Below, piece after piece: positions 31,665 to 39,718 of a stretch of 64,000 bases of DNA. The notes below the pieces were generated by a model. That model was not told the origin of the DNA, searched no databases, and saw only the letters and a program-made list of their open reading frames with translations. Where the stretch lies: NCBI GenBank assembly GCA_015075405.1, contig JABTUK010000003.1, positions 868,001 to 932,000 on the forward strand, in the 5' to 3' direction. The stretch's first letter is position 1. Each line of letters begins with the position of its first letter. This DNA comes from Anaerolineales bacterium (GTDB lineage Bacteria; Chloroflexota; Anaerolineae; 4572-78; J111). The translations under genes were made by a program, and so were the position numbers.

Positions 31665-31679
31665 GGGTAAGCTCAAGTT

Positions 31680-31717
31680 CCATGTCATTTCGAGCGACGA
31701 AGGAGCGAGAAATCCCC
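31680..31717 (+). repeat. Half copy of inverted repeat family C, copy 3
   Basis: Only the arm CATGTCATTTCGAGCGACGA and the following GGAGCGAGAAATCCCC is present; the opposite arm is missing. It lies between two GTAGAC heptamer blocks. Confidence 0.75.
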
Positions 31718-31785
31718 GTGTCTCAGGAGTACGAGGCCAATGCTTTTCCAAAGGCGGGGGGCGCAGACTCCCTCAGAGTTGCAAA

Positions 31786-31841
31786 ACAGTAGACGGTAGA
31801 CAGGGTTTCTTTCCCCGTCTACCACTGTCTACCGTCTACCA
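31786..31841. repeat. Heptamer hairpin (GTAGACG/CGTCTAC)
   Basis: ACAGTAGACGGTAGACAGG faces CCCCGTCTACC, ACTGTCTACC and GTCTACC. The hairpin lies 32 bases before the aldolase start and may affect its expression. Confidence 0.75.
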
Positions 31842-31872
31842 CAATAACACTTGAAAGGATGCCCCACATTCT

Positions 31873-32649
31873 ATGGTTACTCGCCGTCTTAATCGAATTT
31901 TCCAGCCGGATGGCCGGGCGCTGATCGTTGCCTGTGATCACGGCATGATTTCTGGCCCGGACAAGGGCATTGAAAACCTGGACCAAACCCTGGATCAGGT
32001 GATTGCCGGGGGCGTGGACGCGGTCATGGCCAGCTACGGCACGGCGACTCGCTTTGCGGCCAAGCTGGCGCGGGTGGGCCTGGTGCTGCGCATTGACGGG
32101 GCCGGAACCCGCTTAAGCCCCACGCCGGGGCCGGGCGCGCAGTTCTACACCGTCGAAGATGCCCTGCGGCTGGGCGCTGACGCCTTATGTGTGTCGGCTT
32201 TTCCGGCCTCGCCACTCGAAGAGGCCACTTTGGAAATGCTGGCCCGGGTTATCCGCCAGGCCCACGCCTGGGGCGTCCCGGTGATGGCCGAGATGGTTCC
32301 CGGCGGGTTTGACAGCGGGCCGGAGTTCCGCACTGTCGAAACCATCAGCGTGGCCGCCCGCGTGGCCGCCGAGTTGGGCGCGGATTGGGTCAAAATCCCC
32401 TACATTGAAGGCTTTCGCCGGGTGGTTGAAGGCTGCTACGTCCCCATTGTGGTCCTGGGTGGCCCGGCCAAAGCCGGCCCCCGCCCGACTTTAGAAATGC
32501 TCAAAGCCGCCATCGAAGCCGGCGCGGTCGGCGGGACGATTGGCCGCAATATCTGGCAGGCCGAGAAACCGGCTCAAATGGCCGCTGCCCTGGCCGCCAT
32601 CATTCACCACAATAGGTCGGTGGATGAGGCGCTGGCGTTGTTATCATAA
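31873..32649 (+). CDS. Class I aldolase, DeoC/LacD/FbaB-like (second copy)
   Basis: A 258-residue TIM-barrel aldolase related to the one at 1888. VACDHGMISG (19-28) is the strand-1 motif, GADWVKIPY carries the Schiff-base Lys174, VVLGGPAKAG binds phosphate, and GGTIGRNIWQ near 218 closes the barrel. AAAGGATGCCCCAC stands before the ATG. Both copies follow an FGGY kinase in the same direction, yet the two proteins differ strongly outside the motifs. This suggests two related but distinct sugar routes rather than a recent duplication. Substrate not known. Confidence 0.85.
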   Translation: MVTRRLNRIFQPDGRALIVACDHGMISGPDKGIENLDQTLDQVIAGGVDAVMASYGTATRFAAKLARVGLVLRIDGAGTRLSPTPGPGAQFYTVEDALRLGADALCVSAFPASPLEEATLEMLARVIRQAHAWGVPVMAEMVPGGFDSGPEFRTVETISVAARVAAELGADWVKIPYIEGFRRVVEGCYVPIVVLGGPAKAGPRPTLEMLKAAIEAGAVGGTIGRNIWQAEKPAQMAAALAAIIHHNRSVDEALALLS

Positions 32650-32692
32650 TATTGCCCCACCCCTAAAACCGAGGTTGAGCACGCTTTACGTT

Positions 32693-32746
32693 TTGCGTGT
32701 TGCGTCTTAGGTAAATTAAACGGAAGACACAAGACGCAGCACGCAA
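32693..32746. repeat. Heptamer hairpin family G, copy 1
   Basis: TTGCGTGTTGCGTCTT (32693-32708) pairs with AAGACGCAGCACGCAA (32731-32746), 15 of 16 bases. The loop is AT-rich and includes TAAATTAAACGG. A close relative with the same loop words is at 61562-61609. It may end transcription after the aldolase. Confidence 0.8.
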
Positions 32747-32759
32747 TCCAATAATCAAC

Positions 32760-33566
32760 ATGCTAAACTTCAACCACCTGCAAGCTGTGGTGACAGATAT
32801 GGACGGGGTACTGCTGCGTGGTCCCGACCCCCTGCCGGGGCTGGCCGAACTGTTCGATTTTCTGCACCGGCGCAGGCTGCCTTTTATTATTGCCACCAAT
32901 AATTCCACCCAAACCCCGGCTTATTACCAACAAAAGTTAACCAGGGCCGGCGCAGTAGGGATTCAAGAGGAGAACATTCTGACCTCGGCCCAGGTAACGG
33001 CGGCTTACCTGCGCCAGAATTTTGAGCGGGGCGCGGCGGTTTATGTGATCGGCCAGCCCAGTCTCACTGCGGCTGTGCAGGCAGGCGGGTTTGCCATTCT
33101 CACCGATGCCCGCCGCCCTGCCGCTGTCGTCGTGGTCGGCGGCGACTCCGGTTTGACCTATGCCAAGCTCAAGGATGCCACGCTGCACCTCCAGCGTGGA
33201 GCCAGTCTGATCGGGACCAATCCCGACCTGCTTTACCCCACCGAAGAAGGGCTTGTCCCCGAAGCCGGGACGATTCTGGCTGCCCTACAGGCCGCCACCG
33301 GCGTGACGCCGCTGATTATGGGCAAGCCGGAACGTTTTTTGTTTGAGCAAGCCTTGGCCCGGCTGAGCAGTCTGCCTGCCCAAACCGTTATGCTCGGTGA
33401 CCGGCTGGATACGGACATCCTGGGTGGACAGCGGGCCGGCCTGAAAACGGTGCTGCTGACCACCGGCGTGGATGATGAAGCCGCCATTGCCGCCAAAGGT
33501 ATCCGCCCGAATGCGGTTTTTGGTGGATTGATCGGGCTGGTTGAAGCCTGGAGCCGCGCCCGGTAA
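32760..33566 (+). CDS. HAD-family phosphatase, NagD/4-nitrophenylphosphatase type
   Basis: A 268-residue HAD subclass IIA phosphatase. VVTDMDGVLLRG holds the nucleophile Asp13 and the acid Asp15; IIATNNSTQT is motif II; MLGDRLDTDILGG is motif IV. The cap domain between 80 and 190 is of the NagD type. These enzymes dephosphorylate sugar phosphates and related compounds. Placed after a kinase and an aldolase, it may recycle an unwanted or toxic phosphorylated product. That is inference. It stands behind a heptamer hairpin. Confidence 0.87.
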   Translation: MLNFNHLQAVVTDMDGVLLRGPDPLPGLAELFDFLHRRRLPFIIATNNSTQTPAYYQQKLTRAGAVGIQEENILTSAQVTAAYLRQNFERGAAVYVIGQPSLTAAVQAGGFAILTDARRPAAVVVVGGDSGLTYAKLKDATLHLQRGASLIGTNPDLLYPTEEGLVPEAGTILAALQAATGVTPLIMGKPERFLFEQALARLSSLPAQTVMLGDRLDTDILGGQRAGLKTVLLTTGVDDEAAIAAKGIRPNAVFGGLIGLVEAWSRAR

Positions 33567-33570
33567 AGGG

Positions 33571-33810
33571 CTATAGTGCTTTACGCAGCAACCCTGCCAC
33601 CACTGTATCCAGTTGCCACATTGTACCCCGCGCCCAGGCAGACTGATAGCTCTGTGGCTCAAGGGCAACTTCTAAACTGGCTCGAAGCCGCTCTGCCGCC
33701 TCTTTGATGAGGGTACTTTCCGTTCTGAGAAACAACGGTAAGTTGCTGAGGGGATACCGGTGGAAGGCCCGCCCGATATGGATTGGGTGATGGCTGTTTT
33801 CAAGAAGCAC
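33571..33810 (-). CDS. Unidentified short ORF, possibly a gene remnant
   Basis: I do not recognise this frame of up to 79 residues. It contains PIHIGRAFHRYPLSNLPLFL and IKEAAERLRASLEVAL, then an ending TMWQLDTVVAGLLRKAL that looks protein-like (amphipathic helices). The frame stays open upstream for at least another 15 codons but then meets an inverted repeat at 33857. There is no clear RBS. It could be the 3' end of a gene cut by the repeat, or noise. Confidence 0.3.
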   Translation of the reverse strand: MLLENSHHPIHIGRAFHRYPLSNLPLFLRTESTLIKEAAERLRASLEVALEPQSYQSAWARGTMWQLDTVVAGLLRKAL

Positions 33811-33856
33811 CAGCTTGAATTTGTGGACCCAGTGCTGATTGACTGATAAATTTAAT

Positions 33857-33933
33857 AATTCACCGCAGAGGACGCAGAAAATGCAGAGATTTTTATAAAT
33901 TCCTCGGGGGTTTCTGCGTTCTCGGCGGTTAAT
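33857..33933. repeat. CGCAGAG-type inverted repeat
   Basis: AATTCACCGCAGAGGACGCA and the reverse TGCGTTCTCGGCGGTTAATT flank a TTTTTATAAATTCC loop, with GCAGA words repeated about every nine bases. It lies between the HAD gene and comM. I see nothing else in 33567-34002 besides the weak ORF at 33571. Confidence 0.7.
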
Positions 33934-34002
33934 TTGAGCCAGAAGGTTAGATTAGTCGGTCAACCAGGATTCGATGGAGCAAGAGGTTAATTAAGGTCAA
34001 GA

Positions 34003-35523
34003 TCACACCCGCAATCGAGGCCGATACTGGATCGCCTCGGCGATGTGCGCTGTCTTAATCTGTTCGGCTCCGGCCAAATCGGCAATCGTGCGAGCTAACT
34101 TCAATATTCGGTGATAGGCGCGGGCGCTCAACTGCATCTGCTGCATAGCCGCTTTGAGGAGGTTGGTGCTGGTCTCGTCAATGGGGCAGAATTTGCGGAT
34201 TTCGGCCGGCCCCATATCGGCGTTGGTTTGCAGGGTAGTCCCCTCAAACCGCTCCCGCTGAATCGCCCGCGCCGCCTCGACTCGCTCCCGGACTCTGGCG
34301 CTGGGTTCACCAACCCGCTGGCTGCTCAGCTTCTCAAAGGGCACGCGGGGTACTTCGACATGAATATCAATCCGGTCTATGAGCGGGCCGGATATTTTCT
34401 TCTGATAGCCTTTGACCATCGCCACCGAGCAAGTACACTCTTTGACCGAATCGCCAAAGTAGCCGCAGGGACATGGGTTCATGCTGGCAATCAGGGTAAA
34501 ATTGGCCGGATAGGTCAGCGAGCCGGCGGAGCGGCTGATGGCGACGATCTTATCCTCCAGCGGCTGGCGCAGCATCTCTAGCATACGTGTCCCAAATTCC
34601 GGCAGCTCATCCAGAAAGAGAACGCCACGATGAGCCAGGCTGATCTCGCCGGGTTTGGGCCAGCGCCCTCCGCCGACCAGTCCAGCGTAGCTAACTGTGT
34701 GATGCGGAGCGCGGAAAGGGCGGTGGCGCACCAGCGGTTCATCGGGTGAAAGCTGGTCGGCTACGGAGTAGATGCGGGTCACATCCAGCGCCTCTTCGAT
34801 GGTTAGTTTGGGCAAAATGCCTGGCATCGAGCGGGCAATCAGGGTTTTGCCTGCGCCCGGTGGTCCACTCATCAACATATTATGGCCGCCAGCCGCAGCG
34901 ATTTCCAGCGCCCGTTTGACGTGTTCCTGCCCTTTGATCTCGGCCAAATCGGTGGCAAAGGAAGGGAAATCATCTGCCTCCAGCGAGAAGTTGGGCTGGT
35001 GCGGGGTCAGCTTTTTGTGGCCGGTCAAATGGTCAACCAGTTGCAAGAGCGTTTCAACAGGATAGATAGTCAGCCCTTCGATTAGCGAGGCTTCGGCGGC
35101 ATCCTCGGCGGGAACAACAAGGGTGGAAAAGCCGGCCTGTTTGGCCAGATTGGCCATCGGCAGCACCCCACTGACGTGGCGCACCCCGCCATCCAGAGAG
35201 AGTTCGCCCATCAAAATGGCCTGGCTCACATCGCCAAAAATCCGCTCCGAGGCCAGCAGCAGGCCCACCGCAATCGGCAGGTCGTAAGCCGGGCCGGCTT
35301 TGCGAATGTCGGCGGGGGCCAGGTTGACGGTGACCCGCTCGGCGGGGAAAGAGAGGCCGGAGTTTTTGATGGCGGCGCGGACTCGCTCGCGGCTCTCCTG
35401 CACCGCCGTATCCGGCAAGCCAACTATGGTCATCGAAGGCAGGCCGCGGGCAATGTCTACTTCGACTTCGATCAGTACGCCTTCTAGGCCGACAATGGCA
35501 CAACTGGTAACTTTTGCAAGCAT
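34003..35523 (-). CDS. comM: ComM/YifB-family Mg-chelatase-like AAA+ protein
   Basis: A 506-residue protein of the full YifB/ComM length. The N-terminal ChlI-like domain has VDIARGLPSMTIVGLPDTAV and VNLAPADIRKAGPAYDLPIA. The AAA+ core has Walker A SGPPGAGKTLIA near 217 and Walker B LFLDELPEF near 300. MNPCPCGYFGD and EC(T)C supply a cysteine cluster. The C-terminal helical domain includes LSARAYHRILKLARTIADL. ComM is a helicase that helps branch migration during natural transformation. GACAGGAACTACCA precedes the ATG. Present as a single gene without other competence genes nearby. Confidence 0.93.
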   Translation of the reverse strand: MLAKVTSCAIVGLEGVLIEVEVDIARGLPSMTIVGLPDTAVQESRERVRAAIKNSGLSFPAERVTVNLAPADIRKAGPAYDLPIAVGLLLASERIFGDVSQAILMGELSLDGGVRHVSGVLPMANLAKQAGFSTLVVPAEDAAEASLIEGLTIYPVETLLQLVDHLTGHKKLTPHQPNFSLEADDFPSFATDLAEIKGQEHVKRALEIAAAGGHNMLMSGPPGAGKTLIARSMPGILPKLTIEEALDVTRIYSVADQLSPDEPLVRHRPFRAPHHTVSYAGLVGGGRWPKPGEISLAHRGVLFLDELPEFGTRMLEMLRQPLEDKIVAISRSAGSLTYPANFTLIASMNPCPCGYFGDSVKECTCSVAMVKGYQKKISGPLIDRIDIHVEVPRVPFEKLSSQRVGEPSARVRERVEAARAIQRERFEGTTLQTNADMGPAEIRKFCPIDETSTNLLKAAMQQMQLSARAYHRILKLARTIADLAGAEQIKTAHIAEAIQYRPRLRV

Positions 35524-35570
35524 TGGTAGTTCCTGTCCTTCAATGGGTAATCAATGAGAGAGACTAAGTG

Positions 35571-35662
35571 ATTGTCCAAAAATAAGTTCCCCCAAGTTCC
35601 TACGAGTTCCCAGGGAACTAAAGGAACTCGTAGGAACTCAAAATGGGAAGTAAATTTTAGAC
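35571..35662. repeat. Inverted repeat family A, copy 3
   Basis: ATTGTCCAAAAATAAGTTCC, AAGTTCCTACGAGTTCCC facing GGGAACTAAAGGAACTCG, then GGGAAGTAAATTTTAGAC. It lies upstream of comM. Confidence 0.85.
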
Positions 35663-35776
35663 GTTTACTAAGGCCCGGTTTTCCTAATTACGGCAACCTG
35701 GATTTGGTTCTTAATATTTTCTTAAAATTTAAGAAATGAGCAAGTACAGCCTCAGTAATCTCAGTCTCAACTTCGC

Positions 35777-35952
35777 TCAACATCTTGCTAAAGCCTTGAT
35801 ATCCCAAGACAGGGCTTGGCGCAGCACTCGCTCCTGTTCAACCGCTCCATAGTGGCCGATAGCAGCGGCTAACCCAGCTACCACCCAATTCGGCCAGCCC
35901 TGCTCGCCGCCAACAATGACCAGACGGAAGACTCGACCTTGCCTATGGGCTG
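35777..35952 (-). pseudogene. Unassigned protein remnant
   Basis: An open frame of 58 codons with no start codon at its head reads RVFRLVIVGGEQGWPNWVVA, then GLAAAIGHYGAVEQERVLRQ and ALSWDIKALARC before TGA. The composition looks like coding sequence, but I cannot assign a family. It is cut on its upstream side by the rhamnosidase remnant that follows, so it appears to be the 3' end of a decayed gene. Confidence 0.35.
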
Positions 35953-35970
35953 CTCAATCAGAAAACGTGG

Positions 35971-36234
35971 TACAAACACATAATTCTGCGCCCCCAACCC
36001 GGCGGCGGATTAACCCATGCCTGCGGCAAACTCAAGACAATTTATGGGGAGTTGGTCTCGCAGTGGGAGCTAGGCAATGGGGCGTTCGAATGGGCGGTGG
36101 TTGTGCCGCCCAACACAACTGCGACTGTGTATCTACCTGCGCAGAAAGAGGGGGAGATGATAATAAATGGGCAAGGCATTACTGGCTCAGTTCATGAGCT
36201 CGAGGCCGGTGAGTATTGCTTTATCATCAGGTGA
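35971..36234 (+). pseudogene. Alpha-L-rhamnosidase (GH78-like), C-terminal remnant
   Basis: From about 35971 the frame reads YKHIILRPQPGGGLTHA, then LKTIYGELVSQWELGNGAFE, WAVVVPPNTTATVYLPA and the end ELEAGEYCFIIR before TGA at 36232. This is the C-terminal beta-sandwich of bacterial alpha-L-rhamnosidases. The catalytic (alpha/alpha)6 barrel is absent, and no start or RBS is present. It suggests the lineage once degraded rhamnose-containing glycans at this locus. The gap 35524-36260 otherwise holds repeat A copy 3 and the remnant on the other strand. Confidence 0.7.
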
Positions 36235-36260
36235 CTGAGAATCTAGAAGCTTGGCTCATG

Positions 36261-36953
36261 CTACCTCTCGGGAGCCAGCAAAGAATCAATGACTTTCTCA
36301 AAGACTTCAAAGCGTTGCACCCCAACAAAGGGCTGGTCATTCACCAGGAAAGCCGGGGTTCCGGTAAAGCCTATCTCGAAAGCCTCCTGCTGCTGATTAT
36401 TGACCTTATCCTGATAACGGCGGGTGTCTACACACGTATTGAATTGGTCCATGTCCAGCCCAATTTTAGCCGCGTAGGCGTTGAGGTCATTTTTGCCAAT
36501 TGCCTCAGGATTGTCACTGTCATAGATCGCATCGTGGAATTCCCAGAATTTACCCTGTTCGTGAGCGCATTGTGCGGCCTCGGCTGCCTTGGGGGAATCC
36601 AGGGTGATGACCGGGAAATCCTTCCAGACAAAACGCACCTGGTCGCCATACTTGGCGCGGATATCTTTCAGGACGCCAAGCTTATGCCAGGCCCAACAGG
36701 CCGGACAGCCCAAGTCGCCGTATTCAACGATGATGACCGGCGCGGTTTCAGGACCGAGAGAGGGATAATCGGTCATGAACGCCTCAGCTGCGCTCGAAGC
36801 ACTTTGACCATCTGAATTCAGACGGGGCCAAGCTGCCACGCCGAGAAGCAACAAAACGAGCGCGACACCCCCCCAAGCCAACCAACGCCTCACGGAATTC
36901 TGTTTGTTGCTGTTAGATTGTGTTTGCAGTTCTTTATCTTTTTCTACAGACAT
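36261..36953 (-). CDS. DsbA-family thiol-disulfide oxidoreductase, membrane-anchored
   Basis: A 230-residue protein with an N-terminal cytoplasmic tail, a membrane helix near 24-43 (AWGGVALVLLLLGVAAW) and an extracytoplasmic thioredoxin/DsbA domain. VEYGDLGCPACWAWH contains the CPAC active-site cysteines (Cys83, Cys86), and GTPAFLVNDQPFVG carries the cis-proline loop. It fits the DSBA/BdbD-like group that forms or isomerises disulfides outside the membrane. It starts 18 bases after the ATPase stop in the same direction, so it may be co-transcribed with the importer operon by chance or by need. Confidence 0.87.
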   Translation of the reverse strand: MSVEKDKELQTQSNSNKQNSVRRWLAWGGVALVLLLLGVAAWPRLNSDGQSASSAAEAFMTDYPSLGPETAPVIIVEYGDLGCPACWAWHKLGVLKDIRAKYGDQVRFVWKDFPVITLDSPKAAEAAQCAHEQGKFWEFHDAIYDSDNPEAIGKNDLNAYAAKIGLDMDQFNTCVDTRRYQDKVNNQQQEAFEIGFTGTPAFLVNDQPFVGVQRFEVFEKVIDSLLAPER

Positions 36954-36971
36954 TCGCTGATTATAGCTGCC

Positions 36972-38495
36972 TTATGAGCCACGCTCGGCCATGGCCTGCA
37001 TGATTTTATGCTCATCCACCTCACCGCTGAACTCATTTATCTTCTCTCGATCACGCAGCACCACAATGCGATGGCTGGTGCGTAATACTTCCTCTAACTC
37101 TGAGGAAATAAACACACATGCTTTGCCCTCTTCAGCCAACTCGAGGACCAGTTTTTGAATTTCGGCCTTGGCCCCAACATCAATGCCTCGGGTGGGTTCA
37201 TCCAGAATCAAAAGATCGGGGTTTGTGGCCAGCCAGCGCGCCAAAATAACCTTTTGTTGATTTCCACCGCTTAGATTTTTAACCGGTTGGTCTGCGCTAG
37301 GGGTACTAATATTGAGCAATTTAATATAATGTTCAGCCAGTTCATACTGTTTTCTCTTGCCGATGTACTTGAACCAACCTTTACTGCCCTGGATAGCCAG
37401 GATAATATTTTCTCTGACGGTTAAATCGGGCACCAGGGCTTCTGCCCGCCTGTCTTCAGGGCAGAAGGCAACACCTCTGGAAATTGAATCTTCGGGCGAG
37501 AAGTTTTTAACCACTTCTCCGGCAAACTTCAACGTGCCGCTATCAGGTTTGTCTATGCCAAACAGCAGCTTGGCGGTTTCTGTGCGCCCTGATCCCAGCA
37601 GCCCGGCAAACCCGACTACTTCTCCAGCATGTAAATCCAGGTCAAAGGGTTTAATCGAACCGGTGCGACCTAACTGCCTGGCCTGAAGCAGCGCATCTTC
37701 TTTAATGCGCAGACTGCTGTCAAGCTTTATTTTGGTCATATCGTTAAAATCACTGAGATTCCGGCCGATCATTTTTGTAATTAACTCGATCATCGGCAAG
37801 GAATGGGTGTGGTAAGTTCCAATCAGGTTTCCGTTTCTGAGTACCGTTATTCTGTCCGAAATTTCGTACACCTGATTAAGGAAATGAGTAATGAAGATAA
37901 TACCCACGCCTTCATCTCTTAATTTACGCATCACCTGGAATAGCTTCTCGGTTTCATTGGCATCGAGACTGGAGGTGGGTTCATCCAGGATTAATATTTT
38001 GGCCGAGGCAATCTCAAGCGCCCGCACAATGGCAGCCATTTGTTGGATAGCCACTGAATAGGTCTCCAGGGGCCGCGTCACATCAATATGAATATTCAAC
38101 CGGCGCAGCAGTTGGTCGGCCCTGTTGTTCATGGCTTTCCAATCAATCCGTCCGAATTTCCGGGGTTCCCGGCCCAGCAAGATATTTTCGGCTACCGTTA
38201 GATTGGTGCAAAGATTGACTTCTTGATAGACCGGGCTAATCCCCAAAGTCTGGGCATGTTGAGGTGATTTTATAGCGACTTCTTTGCCCTCAAGCGTAAT
38301 CGTGCCCTCGTCTTGTCGCTCAACACCGGTCATGATCTTAATCAGCGTAGACTTACCGGCCCCATTTTCCCCCATCAGGGCATGGATTTCGCCCTTTTGG
38401 AGGGTAAAGTCCACATTGTTAAGGGCCTGCACCCCTGGAAAGTGTTTATAGATACCTTTCAATACGAGAATATCTTTATTAGACTCCGCCATCAT
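36972..38495 (-). CDS. Sugar ABC importer ATPase, two-domain (RbsA/MglA/YtfR type)
   Basis: A 507-residue ATPase from ATG 38495 (GGAGGCACAGCG stands before it; the longer frame to 38546 has no RBS). Two ABC modules in tandem: the first has GENGAGKSTLIK Walker A and VAIQQMAAIVRALE plus LILDEPTSSLD. The second has GLLGSGRTETAKLLF, the usual degenerate Walker A, then LSGGNQQKVILARWL and LILDEPTRGID. This is the double-cassette layout of monosaccharide importers. It works with the two permeases upstream (38656, 39668) and probably the binding proteins at 41272 and 42653. Confidence 0.92.
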   Translation of the reverse strand: MMAESNKDILVLKGIYKHFPGVQALNNVDFTLQKGEIHALMGENGAGKSTLIKIMTGVERQDEGTITLEGKEVAIKSPQHAQTLGISPVYQEVNLCTNLTVAENILLGREPRKFGRIDWKAMNNRADQLLRRLNIHIDVTRPLETYSVAIQQMAAIVRALEIASAKILILDEPTSSLDANETEKLFQVMRKLRDEGVGIIFITHFLNQVYEISDRITVLRNGNLIGTYHTHSLPMIELITKMIGRNLSDFNDMTKIKLDSSLRIKEDALLQARQLGRTGSIKPFDLDLHAGEVVGFAGLLGSGRTETAKLLFGIDKPDSGTLKFAGEVVKNFSPEDSISRGVAFCPEDRRAEALVPDLTVRENIILAIQGSKGWFKYIGKRKQYELAEHYIKLLNISTPSADQPVKNLSGGNQQKVILARWLATNPDLLILDEPTRGIDVGAKAEIQKLVLELAEEGKACVFISSELEEVLRTSHRIVVLRDREKINEFSGEVDEHKIMQAMAERGS

Positions 38496-38564
38496 CGCTG
38501 TGCCTCCGTCTTGGATAACGCTTCGTATCCCGTAGGGGATAAACAACCTTACATCAAATTCAAC

Positions 38565-38655
38565 AACTCACAATTTTAGAGGAGTGAGGCACGCCCACGT
38601 GCCGAACTGAGCCGCACGTGGGCGTGCTGGCTCCTCAATTCATGATTTACTGAAA
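38565..38655. repeat. Inverted repeat family B, copy 4
   Basis: CACAATTTTAGAGGAGTGAG and GGCTCCTCAATTCATGATT around GCACGCCCACGTGCC/GCACGTGGGCGTGC. It lies between the second permease gene and the ATPase within the operon and abuts the permease stop codon. Confidence 0.82.
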
Positions 38656-39702
38656 TCATGAGTGTTTCTTTCTCATATAGAATAGGCTTTGAATTCCAAG
38701 AAAGATCAGGGTGAGGACACCGACACCAATGCGGGTCCACCATGAACTCAAAGTGCCATTAAATTGGAGGATCGAGACGATGGTGCCGTTAATTAAGACC
38801 CCAAACAGGGTGCCTATGACATTGCCTACCCCACCCGTTAACATCGTCCCGCCGATCACCGCCGAGGCGATAGCATCCAATTCCATGCCCGGGGCGTACC
38901 CCCCATAACCTGAAAGTAAAGAAATGCTGAACACAATCCCGCCCAGGGCAGAACAAAAGCCGCCGAAGGCATACACCAGCAGTTTGGTGCGGGCGACAGG
39001 AAACCCCATTAACAGAGCAGATTGCTCATTATTGCCAATAGCATAGACCATGCGGCCAAATCGGGTAAAGTAACACAGGTAAAATGCCACCACCAGTAAC
39101 ACCGGGCCAACAAAAGAAGGAATATACAGATACGCTTTTTCAAATAAAGGGATAGGAACTTTTGTCAAGGCCAGGGAACGATAGAAAGGATCGGTAATGG
39201 TTAAAGAAGAAAGGGTGATGATATAAGCCATACCCCGCGCAAAAAAGAGGCCCATTAAGGTCACGATAAAAGGTTCCACTTTGAAGAAATGAATAATCCA
39301 GCCCTGGGTAAACCCAAAGGCGATCCCCATCACTAACATCAAAGGCATCACCACAAAAGGACTCACCCCATTAGCCAGTAAAGCGGCTGATGCGGCCGTG
39401 GTCAGGGCAATCACCCCGGCTACAGAAAGATCAATTCCTTTGGTCAGGATGACCAGGGTCATGCCAATGGACACAATCAACAGGCTGGCCTGGTTAATAA
39501 ACAGGTTAAAAAACACCTGTGGTTTTTGCATAGCCGGATACATCCAGCCTCCGGCCAGGTAGAGCAGGATAAATATGACAATGGTGGTTAGCAGGGGGCC
39601 GTTATCGAACAGGAAACGCTTCGTTTTTTGCAGCATGTTGGATTCCTTTCCGGTCAGCAGGGAGTCGTTATCTAGCAGCAGGCGCTTCGCTTGTTGCGTC
39701 AT
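38656..39702 (-). CDS. Sugar ABC importer permease (YjfF/RbsC type)
   Basis: A permease of 348 residues from ATG 39702, or 326 from ATG 39636. About ten membrane helices. LILVSIGMTLVILTKGIDLS and the coupling loop GYGGYAPGMELDAIASAVIG followed by GTMLTGG are typical of the BPD_transp_2 (RbsC) family. Both ATGs have good Shine-Dalgarno sequences (AGAAAGGAGG and GAAAGGAA) because the region around the start is a 66-base tandem duplication; the 22 extra residues repeat the next 22. It forms the channel with the permease at 39668. Confidence 0.9.
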   Translation of the reverse strand: MTQQAKRLLLDNDSLLTGKESNMLQKTKRFLFDNGPLLTTIVIFILLYLAGGWMYPAMQKPQVFFNLFINQASLLIVSIGMTLVILTKGIDLSVAGVIALTTAASAALLANGVSPFVVMPLMLVMGIAFGFTQGWIIHFFKVEPFIVTLMGLFFARGMAYIITLSSLTITDPFYRSLALTKVPIPLFEKAYLYIPSFVGPVLLVVAFYLCYFTRFGRMVYAIGNNEQSALLMGFPVARTKLLVYAFGGFCSALGGIVFSISLLSGYGGYAPGMELDAIASAVIGGTMLTGGVGNVIGTLFGVLINGTIVSILQFNGTLSSWWTRIGVGVLTLIFLGIQSLFYMRKKHS

Positions 39703-39718
39703 GTTGGCCTCCTTTCTG
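39587..39718. repeat. 66-base tandem duplication of a gene start
   Basis: Units 39587-39652 and 39653-39718 match at about three quarters of positions. Each contains an ATG, an RBS and a K-R-x-x-x-D-N codon block. The stop codon of the upstream permease (39668-39670) also falls inside the second unit. Confidence 0.8.
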
